From Maritalea porphyrae (lineage in GTDB: Bacteria; Pseudomonadota; Alphaproteobacteria; Rhizobiales; Devosiaceae): a stretch of 64,000 nt of DNA. Below, one piece after another: positions 57,317-64,000 of this stretch (position 1 is the stretch's first letter; each line of letters opens with the position of its first letter). Location of the stretch: contig NZ_BSNI01000002.1 in the NCBI RefSeq assembly GCF_030159895.1, forward strand, positions 684,039 through 748,038, given 5' to 3'. Under the pieces are notes generated by a model. That model was not told where the DNA came from, ran no database searches, and was given only the letters and a program-made list of their open reading frames with translations. Position numbers and translations under genes: made by a program.

Positions 57317-58564
57317 GTGATTATGGATTTGGTGCATGGCAAAATCGAACGGTCTTTGAAGAGCCGACCGATTGGATTCCGAGTTGACGCTTTGCCACCA
57401 GTGACTGATTGTATTGAACACATCCAAACCGCTGAACGGTTCGCCGAACTTGCGCCCCACTGGCGTGCCCTTGAGCAGCGAAGCACCCAGGGCTTCATAT
57501 TCTTTCAAAGCTATGATTGGTGTCATCATTGGTGGCACACCGTTGGCCAACATAATCCAGACGCAAAAATTGAGATATTTACGCTTTGGCAGCACGGTGA
57601 ACTCGTTGCTGTCTGGCCGCTAGTTTCTGATCTGCTTCCACTATCCACTAAGGCAATGCTGCCTTTCACGTCGCCACATGCAGAATACTCAAATCTGATT
57701 GTGGACAGTGAAAGTGTTGATGCGAAACGGCTTGGTGAATTTGTGTCAGCGGTTATTGCAAAGTGCGATGTCGACCTTGTCAGCTTACCCAAAATTCCGA
57801 CCAACAGCGCCTTACACAGTGCGACTTGGGACTTAGGTCTTGTTGCGCCGGTCAACGAAGTTGCCTCCATTTTTGATCTGAGCCAGTTTCAAGATTTTGC
57901 GCAGTACCAAGCGAGTATTTCGAAATCCACGCGCCGCAATCGCAACAAACGCAAGAATAAATTGGCCAAACTAGGCCACGTAACTTACCAAAGTTTCTTC
58001 GCTGGAACTGATGAATATGCGCGCTTGGTGAAAGCCGCCCTGCACATGAAGACCGGTTGGTTGAAGCAGACGGGTCGCAACGATGCCAAACTGACAATGG
58101 CTGGATTAAGCGAATGCCTTTTGTCGCTGCCAGGCGATGAGGCCACAAAGACGGGCGCCGTCGCTGGCGCGCTGATGCTCGACGATAAACCTGTTGCGGT
58201 AGAGGTCGGATTTCTTCAGCAAGGACATTATTATTCTTATATTGGTGCGTTCGATTGGGACATGCGCGAGCACTCAGTTGGCAAAATCCAAATCGAGGAG
58301 GCTTTACGCTGGGCAATTGAAACTGGCGTTGGCAAATATGATCTGTTGGCGGAACCCGCTGGATATAAGGACAGTTGGTCCAACAATGCCATTCCGCTCG
58401 AAACGCGCGTGATTGCGCGCTCTTGGCGCGGCAAACTTGTCGGCGTGTTGTGGCAATTGCATGTGCGTCCAAAGGTCAAATCCTATTTTAATCGCTTGCC
58501 AAGCAATTGGCGGTTGAAGATTTTGCACATTGTGCGCGCCCTGCGCGGCCAAACCTCCAATTAG
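57317..58564 (+). CDS. GNAT/CelD-BcsL-type acetyltransferase (surface polysaccharide related)
   Basis: 415 residues with the double-GNAT layout of CelD/BcsL-type proteins, which acylate polysaccharides or modify cell-surface glycans. The N-terminal domain contains HWRALEQRSTQGFIFFQSYDW, and the C-terminal GNAT domain has the KSTRRNRNKRKNKLAKLG helix, GALMLDDKPVAVEVGF and YYSYIGAFDWDMREHSVGKI. The end is basic (RPKVKSYFNRLPSNWR). GTG 57317 lies just after GCGAGGCAAG; ATG 57323 is an alternative start. The flippase gene begins 12 bp after its stop, so the two are probably one operon acting on an exported polysaccharide. Confidence 0.82.
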   Translation: MIMDLVHGKIERSLKSRPIGFRVDALPPVTDCIEHIQTAERFAELAPHWRALEQRSTQGFIFFQSYDWCHHWWHTVGQHNPDAKIEIFTLWQHGELVAVWPLVSDLLPLSTKAMLPFTSPHAEYSNLIVDSESVDAKRLGEFVSAVIAKCDVDLVSLPKIPTNSALHSATWDLGLVAPVNEVASIFDLSQFQDFAQYQASISKSTRRNRNKRKNKLAKLGHVTYQSFFAGTDEYARLVKAALHMKTGWLKQTGRNDAKLTMAGLSECLLSLPGDEATKTGAVAGALMLDDKPVAVEVGFLQQGHYYSYIGAFDWDMREHSVGKIQIEEALRWAIETGVGKYDLLAEPAGYKDSWSNNAIPLETRVIARSWRGKLVGVLWQLHVRPKVKSYFNRLPSNWRLKILHIVRALRGQTSN

Positions 58565-58576
58565 GGCGTTCCCACA

Positions 58577-59944
58577 TTGATAAATCAACTTGGCCATAAG
58601 GCGCGGGAACTGCTTTCACGAGTTGGGCAGTTGCAAGCGGTCATCAGGGCAATGTCCGCATTGGCATCGCGCATTCTGGCCGCCGGCTTGGCCTACATTT
58701 TCCAAATCTACCTGGCCAAGAGTTTGGGCATTGAAAATTACGGCATCTTTGTCACCTTTTGGACTTGGCAGGTTATTCTTACGCATATTTCGGTGATGGG
58801 TTTTTCCGAAAGCGCTGTGCGCTTTTTGCCCCGATATGCAACGCGTCTGCGCGAAGATCTCACTTATGGCTTCATGAGCAATGGCCTCAAATTCATCATC
58901 ACCACTTCAATAGCCACCGCAATATTGTGTGGTTCGGCGCTCTATTTCTTTGGGCACCTACTTGCCGATAATATGATGGGTTCAGCCATTGTACTGGCAG
59001 TCGGCCTGCCGATTTTGGCGCTTGAATTATACATTGAAGGCGTTGCGCGCGGTCTTGGTTGGACCATGATGGCGGTGGTGCCTGGGTTTATCGTTCGGCC
59101 GCTAATTGTCATGGGGGCGCTATTTGTTATCAGCCTCAACAATATCCCACTCACCGCAGAACTCGCGCTCGCAGTAACAATCGCCGTAACGCTGTTCTTG
59201 ATTTTGTTGCAGGCGATTTTCATAAAGCTACACGTTAAGCGGGTTAAGCCTGCAACCAGCCAGAACCACCGCAAACGCTTGCGCCGATACTGGATCTGTG
59301 CCGCGGTGCCTTTGGTTGTGGTCACCGGCGTTGAAGAGCTGCTCTATTGGTCTGATATCGTCATCCTTGGGTTTATGATGCCTTCTGAAAGCGTGTCAGT
59401 TTACTTTGCCGCCCTGCGCTGTATGGCGATTGCTGGCTTCATTCACTATGCCTTTATGTTGGTGTTCGCCCGAGAATTCTCGCTGGCCAACGCAGTAGGC
59501 GACCGGACCGAGCTGCAGCATCGGGTGCACATGGCATCGACCTGGACATTTTGGCTCACCATTCCCGCCGTGTTGGTCACCCTTGCCGCTGGCCCGTTGT
59601 TGCTGTCGTTGTTTGGCGAGGAGTTTTTGTCCGGCCAGATCATCATGGCTGTCATCGGCTTAGGTTTGGTTGGTAAATCAATAGTTGGACAGGCCTCCAG
59701 CTTACTCATTGTTGTCGGCCGCGAGCGGCTTAACGTTTTAATTGCTGCCTATGCATTGGTGCTCAACATTGCTGTTTCGGTTACTCTGGTGCCCATCTTT
59801 GGCATTTTAGGTGCAGCGGTCGGCACCGCTTTATCGCAGATCGTGCGCGCCGCGCTGCTCTATTATTATTGCCGCCTCAAGATCAATGTCTCCGTGATCG
59901 CCCATTTCGACCCGCGCAAGGTGTTGCTGGCTAAAGCCACTTAG
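58577..59944 (+). CDS. Oligosaccharide flippase family protein (Wzx/MOP superfamily)
   Basis: Lipid-linked oligosaccharide exporter of the MOP superfamily; 455 residues and about 12-14 transmembrane helices. The N-terminal segment ILAAGLAYIFQIYLAKSLGIENYGIF and the NAVGDRTELQHRV loop fit polysaccharide flippases. The second half has LLYWSDIVILGFMMPSESVSVYFAAL. The TTG start at 58577 is uncertain; an ATG at 58652 would shorten it by 25 residues. It follows the GNAT gene directly. No glycosyltransferase or polymerase gene is in the window, so the substrate remains unknown. Confidence 0.86.
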   Translation: MINQLGHKARELLSRVGQLQAVIRAMSALASRILAAGLAYIFQIYLAKSLGIENYGIFVTFWTWQVILTHISVMGFSESAVRFLPRYATRLREDLTYGFMSNGLKFIITTSIATAILCGSALYFFGHLLADNMMGSAIVLAVGLPILALELYIEGVARGLGWTMMAVVPGFIVRPLIVMGALFVISLNNIPLTAELALAVTIAVTLFLILLQAIFIKLHVKRVKPATSQNHRKRLRRYWICAAVPLVVVTGVEELLYWSDIVILGFMMPSESVSVYFAALRCMAIAGFIHYAFMLVFAREFSLANAVGDRTELQHRVHMASTWTFWLTIPAVLVTLAAGPLLLSLFGEEFLSGQIIMAVIGLGLVGKSIVGQASSLLIVVGRERLNVLIAAYALVLNIAVSVTLVPIFGILGAAVGTALSQIVRAALLYYYCRLKINVSVIAHFDPRKVLLAKAT

Positions 59945-60592
59945 TTCGACAATTCAGCACATTTAACGCAACATGGCTGCAAGCCATTTGCGGTATCGGG
60001 TTTATGGGGCACGAGGCGCATATTGGCTCCGGCTTTGTAGATAAAAATTGAGACAATAAACGCCTCGTGCGACGGCAATTTTTGCGCAACGAGTTGAATG
60101 CCCCGGGGTGCTCACCCGTTTATCCCCTTAGCTACACCATGATCCGTTGATCGATCATTGTTTTGCCTCACGGGGCGTACCGTATTTGTCATGACGGACC
60201 AAAACCGTCCTATTACAAATACTGCCCCTCCGGCAGGGCGGGCGAAACGTCGCCCGAGGTCCTCAGCGATAAATCGCTTCGTCCTCCTTTTCCCTTGCCT
60301 GTGCATAACAGAACAGCTTCAACTTGCTGCCCAATGATTTACGCCTGCCTTCGGTGTCAGACTGGACAATTCAATTTGTGCGATATGATCGGCGGCCCGA
60401 CCATATTTCCGCCTCTTCGCCTTCGCGTAATCGCAAAAACTAGGGAAAGCCTAAGCTCTACGTCCCCAAAATCTGCCACCACGCTGTTCCAATTGTTCGT
60501 CAACAACCCATGCGGAACCAATAGCAAAGATGAAACAAGCATAAGGGATGTGCGTGGGGCGGGGATAACTATTTTGGAACAATCAGCAGAAG
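59945..60592. other. Long non-coding stretch rich in hairpins
   Basis: 648 bp between the flippase and a DUF6447-like gene with no convincing gene. An open frame at 60163-60618 has no protein pattern. At 60062-60280 several hairpins follow one another: CTCGT-GCG/CGC-A-ACGAG (60062-60094), GTATTTGT...ACAAATAC enclosing GACGG/CCGTC (60182-60222), GGGCG/CGCCC (60240-60255) and AGCGAT-AA-ATCGCT (60265-60278). A structured RNA, a palindromic repeat element or a gene remnant are all possible. Confidence 0.45.
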
Positions 60593-60823
60593 CTAGTCTA
60601 AAAGGCCATCAATTTTGAGAAGTTGATACAGCTCGCGCGCCACTTCATCGCGCATCTGGTGCAACAGGTCTAAGCGGTGTCGCAGGTGCAAAATCTGATC
60701 ATCCGTGGCTTGGATATTGATCATCTGCGCTTTGGCATTGTCGCTCAAATCATCCATAAAAATGCGCTTATCCCCATCCAGCAGAAACTGGTTTTGATGC
60801 GAAGAAGGGTGATAATTGGACAT
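60593..60823 (-). CDS. Small DUF6447-like protein
   Basis: 76 residues, soluble. The central segment IFMDDLSDNAKAQMINIQAT resembles the DLSDEAK motif of DUF6447 proteins, followed by a helix DDQILHLRHRLDLLHQMRDE and a C-terminal ARELYQLLKIDG. These small proteins are of unknown function and are often found near secreted repeat proteins. ATG 60823 is preferred to TTG 60829. It lies 109 bp downstream of the giant secreted protein on the same strand, separated by a hairpin, so it may be a weakly co-transcribed partner. Confidence 0.65.
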   Translation of the reverse strand: MSNYHPSSHQNQFLLDGDKRIFMDDLSDNAKAQMINIQATDDQILHLRHRLDLLHQMRDEVARELYQLLKIDGLLD

Positions 60824-60892
60824 GATCAAACTTACAAAATGAAATTGAACCTAAATGATTTGAAAACTGAGCGCTTCATATGAAGCAAAGAA

Positions 60893-60914
60893 CCCACCGC
60901 GCGTACGCGGTGGG
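60893..60914 (-). terminator. Stem-loop after the RTX/S-layer gene
   Basis: CCCACCGCG (60893-60901) and CGCGGTGGG (60906-60914) form a perfect 9-bp stem with a 4-nt loop, 18 bp after the stop. On the minus strand TTCTTTGCTTC follows, which is only moderately T-rich, so read-through to the next gene is plausible. Confidence 0.6.
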
Positions 60915-60932
60915 AGATTGGTTTAGCAGGTT

Positions 60933-63900
60933 CTAGAATACAGCGAGATCGCTTGCGTCTAGTGTGCCTGTCATGCCGGTCACGTCGACCAAATAGTCGT
61001 TGGTTGCACCATCGAAGGCGAGGTAAGTCTTTGACCCGTAGGTGAAGGTTGCTGCCTCACCGTCTGACAATGCGGCCACTGCAACACCAAATGCAGCAGT
61101 CAGATTTGCCTGAGCATCAATGGTCGGTTCTGACGCCGCCAATGTTGTTGTTGTCAATGTGCCGCCAAATGTGTCTTGGAAGCTTAGCGTGTCCACTGAA
61201 CCGGACGCAGCGTTGCTACCTAGATCAAGATCTGTGATCACGTCCACATTTGCAGCATTTGAGCCACCAGCGAGGAAAGTAAACACATCGTCACCAGTGC
61301 CACCAGTTAGTTTGTCTGCAGCAGAACCACCTGATGTCACCTCGGCTACTGCGGTTTGAGTGGTTGCTGAGTTCAGGTCTTGTGTATTGGTTGCGCCTTG
61401 TTGAACCGCAGCAACAGTTTCAGCAACTGTTGGGTTGGCATTGGCTGTTACGCTGACACCTGCAACAGAAGCTGCGGATACGGTGCCACCATCGCCGCCG
61501 GTAATGCCGGCAGCTACGCCACCGCCCGTTAGGGCTGCACCACTTGCTGGCCCAGTGATAACTACTGTTGTTGCTGTAGATGAAAGTGTTCCGCCAGTTT
61601 GCGCGTTTATGGCCGCACCGTGTGAAGTCACAAAGTTGGCCAATGTTGTTGAAACATCGGTGTTAAACACTTCGCTATAGGAGGAGCCGCCAACCGTCAC
61701 CGTGAACAGCTCGCCCGTTTCAAGGTCAGACGGAGTGAGTGTTTCGGTGGCTTGAGTAGCGGCAGCATTTGTGGTCACCGTTGAGGTCAACGAATATGCA
61801 ACACCTGCAATGTCACTGGTCAAAGTGACTATATTAGTTGCTGCAGTTGCATCAACGACCGCTGCGGTTGCTCCGTTGCCCTGGATTGCGGCGGCAATGC
61901 CTGCGGCAACTGCGTCTTGGTCCTCAGGTGTGCCAGCGACCGTGTATGTTACAGCCGTGCCTTGTACTGTCGTCGTAATCACATCGCCAACATCATAGGT
62001 GCCTGTGGCAACAGTAATCGTCGAGGTTTCCTTGACAGCCTGCACATTTGAAGCGGTGCTGCTTAGAGTAAACGCCGAGCCATTTCCTTGGCCGGTTAAA
62101 GTTACAACGCCACCGGCGGCAGATGCAGCACCACCAAGTGCGCCACCAGCATTGCCGATGACACCGGCAAGTCCCGTAGCCACCGAGGCAGCAGTTGTCG
62201 CTGCTGCGGTGAAGCTATAGTCCGTGCCATTCACAGTCGCAGTGAACACGTCTCCAACTTCAATTGTGCCCGCAACAGTCAATGTTGATACCTGCGCAGT
62301 GCCTGCTGTGAGGACGGTTGTAGCCGCATCACCAGTGATTGTATCGTCGCCAGCACCACCGACGATCGTGTCAGCTTGGCCTGAACCACTAAGTACGTCG
62401 TTGCCAGAGCCGCCGGTCAATTTTGTGCCCGTCGCCGTATTATAAGCAGCAGCATTGATTGTTGTGTCACCGGTTGTTCCTGAGGCGTCAACGACAAGGT
62501 TGAGACCAGTATGGCCAGCATCAACTGTGATGCTGTTGTTGTCAGCAACATTGGTGTTATTTACACCACCATTGACTAGCTTGATGTTTTCCAAAGCTGT
62601 CGCGCCTGCAGTTGTCAAAGTAACGCTACCAGTTTTTGAAAGCGCCGCTGTGGTATCAGATGTCGTGCTGTTGCCAGTGATTTCAAGCGTTTCAACGCCC
62701 GCCATGCTGACCGCACCAAAGGCGATAGTGTTGGCGCCAGCAGTTTCTTGGGTTGTTGCTGATACTTTTACGACGTCTTTTTGACCAACGTCTGTAGCGC
62801 CCTTGACGTTGATGCCGAGGCCGCCGGATCCATCTGCAACTGTTATAGCAGCAGCTTGAGCTGCGGATAGGTCTTTAACAGATGCGCCCGCACCGTCGTC
62901 ATCCAAAACAACCTTTGTGATGCCTGCGATGTGATCCATGTCCACTGCGCCAGCGCCAGAGTTGAATAGGTTCAGAGTTTCAAAGTTTGTGTAACGAGCG
63001 CCTTCGGCTGCGGCATCAATCTGATTCGAGTTTGTCAGAATCAAACTGTCGGTGCCATCTCCGCCATCAATAGCAGCGGTAGCACTTGCAGCATAAGATG
63101 AACCCGCAGTTACAGTATCATCTCCGGAAGAGCCCTTGAAATTGGTGTCTTTTTCACCATCAAGGGTTGCTAAAACACCACCAGTGTTGCCAGACGCATC
63201 GATCGTATCAAAGCCAGGGTCCAGCGCGCCTAGTGTGATTTTGCCTGCGCCGGTAACCATTAGGGTTCCATCAATACCAGTGGTGTTAAGCCCTGCGGTT
63301 GAAAGATCAACGCCGGCATCAACAGTAACTTTGGTTGCGCCGGCAACGTTCAGTGAATTTACAGCACTTTTTGTGCCGGCAGTTTTGATTGTTACGTCTG
63401 TAAGTTTTGCACCCATGATCGTAACATCATCGTTGCCTGGTGTTGTGCCCGCTGAGATTTTGTCAAGATGAACAGTTGCAGCAGTTGCCGTACCACCAAA
63501 ATTCGCGCCAAGATCAACGGCAGCACCGTCACTTGCTAGTGTGATATCTTTAAAACCAACTTCAGTGCCATCGGCCACGGTAACGGTTTTTTGACCGTCA
63601 CCACGTGTCATGGTGACCATTTTCGCGCCTGTTGCACCAGAAAAATCAACGTTTACATCAGCGTCGAAAATGTTAACGTTTTCGATATTTGAGATTTGTG
63701 GAACGCTAATGCCTAAGCCCGGACCGCTATAGATATTCAGTGTGTCTGTGCCTGCACCACCGTCAAGGATGTCCGCCGCAGAAGCAGTAGGTGCGGCGCC
63801 GACTGTGTTGTCCGAGACAAATGTATCATTGTTGGAAGTGCCAACAAATGCATCACCCTGGTCAATGCCAGTGGTCAGGTTAAGTGTTTTACCAACAACG

Positions 63901-64000
63901 CCTTCACCAGAAACAAACGCATCTGTTTCTGCTTTTGCAGCGGTTACAGAAGCTTCTGTTGCGTCAACGCCGTCAAGCACGTCAGCAGCAGCTTTCTTTG
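60933..64000 (-). CDS. Very large RTX/S-layer-type secreted protein (3' part, N-terminus outside window)
   Basis: At least 1022 residues, open at the right edge of the window. The sequence is Ala/Thr/Gly/Asp-rich with almost no Cys, as in calcium-binding, type I-secreted surface proteins. Early parts hold repeats of the S-layer kind (VGTSNNDTFVSDN, ILDGGAGTDTLNIY, SGDDTVTAGSS, IDGGDGTDSLILTN). RTX motifs appear at LTGGSGNDVLSGSGQADTI, GGAGDDTITGDA and, nearly 350 residues later, LTGGTGDDVFTFLAGG. The C-terminus, GSKTYLAFDGATNDYLVDV to GTLDASDLAVF, looks like an uncleaved type I secretion signal. An S-layer or adhesin role is inferred; no secretion genes are in view. Confidence 0.87.
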   Translation of the reverse strand, partial: KKAAADVLDGVDATEASVTAAKAETDAFVSGEGVVGKTLNLTTGIDQGDAFVGTSNNDTFVSDNTVGAAPTASAADILDGGAGTDTLNIYSGPGLGISVPQISNIENVNIFDADVNVDFSGATGAKMVTMTRGDGQKTVTVADGTEVGFKDITLASDGAAVDLGANFGGTATAATVHLDKISAGTTPGNDDVTIMGAKLTDVTIKTAGTKSAVNSLNVAGATKVTVDAGVDLSTAGLNTTGIDGTLMVTGAGKITLGALDPGFDTIDASGNTGGVLATLDGEKDTNFKGSSGDDTVTAGSSYAASATAAIDGGDGTDSLILTNSNQIDAAAEGARYTNFETLNLFNSGAGAVDMDHIAGITKVVLDDDGAGASVKDLSAAQAAAITVADGSGGLGINVKGATDVGQKDVVKVSATTQETAGANTIAFGAVSMAGVETLEITGNSTTSDTTAALSKTGSVTLTTAGATALENIKLVNGGVNNTNVADNNSITVDAGHTGLNLVVDASGTTGDTTINAAAYNTATGTKLTGGSGNDVLSGSGQADTIVGGAGDDTITGDAATTVLTAGTAQVSTLTVAGTIEVGDVFTATVNGTDYSFTAAATTAASVATGLAGVIGNAGGALGGAASAAGGVVTLTGQGNGSAFTLSSTASNVQAVKETSTITVATGTYDVGDVITTTVQGTAVTYTVAGTPEDQDAVAAGIAAAIQGNGATAAVVDATAATNIVTLTSDIAGVAYSLTSTVTTNAAATQATETLTPSDLETGELFTVTVGGSSYSEVFNTDVSTTLANFVTSHGAAINAQTGGTLSSTATTVVITGPASGAALTGGGVAAGITGGDGGTVSAASVAGVSVTANANPTVAETVAAVQQGATNTQDLNSATTQTAVAEVTSGGSAADKLTGGTGDDVFTFLAGGSNAANVDVITDLDLGSNAASGSVDTLSFQDTFGGTLTTTTLAASEPTIDAQANLTAAFGVAVAALSDGEAATFTYGSKTYLAFDGATNDYLVDVTGMTGTLDASDLAVF
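61450..62325 (-). repeat. Three tandem ~95-residue repeats within the RTX/S-layer protein
   Basis: Three consecutive units share the pattern GDVF-x-TV-x-G-x-Y, then a VAxGLAxxI segment, then VVTLTG-x-GxAFTLSST and a final ETxT. The units begin near GTIEVGDVFTATVNGTDY, ATGTYDVGDVITTTVQGT and TPSDLETGELFTVTVGGSSY. They sit as a block between two RTX motifs. The third unit is the most divergent. Confidence 0.7.

Noticed and set aside
57119-57595. Minus-strand frame of 158 codons
   Set aside because: Overlaps the 5' end of the well-supported acetyltransferase gene and shows no recognisable domain.
60110-60155. tRNA-like sequence on the minus strand (GTAGCTAAGGGGATAAAC)
   Set aside because: It resembles the D-arm half of a tRNA, but no proper anticodon stem-loop or T arm follows and the acceptor stem does not pair. 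At best it is a remnant.
60163-60618. Open frame of 151 codons on the plus strand
   Set aside because: No ribosome-binding site, no protein pattern, and it runs through the hairpin-rich stretch; treated as chance.
61049-63471. Several plus-strand frames rich in Val, Pro and Ala opposite the RTX/S-layer gene
   Set aside because: Antisense shadows produced by the repetitive Thr/Ala/Gly codons of the real gene.

Overview
The window is chromosomal DNA of an alphaproteobacterium, most likely of the Hyphomicrobiales (Rhizobiales). The evidence is gene content and order: divergent pckA and chvI-chvG, then hprK, a mannose-type EIIA gene, an HPr gene, ahcY, a divL-type kinase, tsaE, addB-addA and trxA; and on the other strand aroA-cmk-rpsA, sppA-ihfB-lapA-trpF-trpB-trpA-accD-folC. 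AddAB is of the alphaproteobacterial type, and the AT content is moderate for the order. A marine relative of Devosia or Maritalea would fit, but that is inference. The window holds two tRNA genes (Arg-CCG, Ala-GGC) and no rRNA, insertion sequence, prophage or CRISPR array.

Layout. 1-8056 is a sugar-uptake locus: the end of a GH42 beta-galactosidase, then a promoter with a LacI-type palindrome between its -35 and -10 boxes, a complete ABC importer (ATPase, binding protein, two permeases), a GH63-like glycosidase and a LacI regulator. 8494-19261 is mixed: tRNA-Arg, gluconokinase, polA, a homocysteine methyltransferase, two acetyltransferases, a secreted serine hydrolase, an MFS carrier, a cell-wall hydrolase and a TipA-like MerR regulator with a typical stretched-spacer promoter. 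19431-29930 holds pckA, ChvI/ChvG, the short HPr kinase with EIIA and HPr, ahcY and a DivL-like kinase whose phospho-acceptor histidine is a tyrosine. 29943-37711 carries tsaE, addB, addA and two tandem thioredoxins. 37754-49636, all minus except one phosphotransferase gene, is a housekeeping block for folate, fatty acid, tryptophan, translation, nucleotide and aromatic synthesis. From 49816 come a FYDLN-acid protein gene, tRNA-Ala, and a four-gene minus-strand operon (DNA-binding-like protein, PspA/IM30, YqiJ-like, YqiK-like flotillin). The window ends with a large chemoreceptor, a surface-polysaccharide acetyltransferase/flippase pair, a structured non-coding stretch, a small DUF6447-like protein and the 3' part of a very large RTX/S-layer-type secreted protein that runs off the window.

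The most interesting items are the flotillin/PspA operon with a palindrome over its promoter, the three tandem ~95-residue repeats that split the RTX motifs of the surface protein, the hairpin-rich non-coding stretch near 60060-60280, and terminators placed inside convergent coding regions (merR/GNAT and trx/folC). Start codons were moved from the longest reading frame to internal starts wherever a ribosome-binding site or promoter decided the matter. All functional calls come from reading the sequence; no database search was run.
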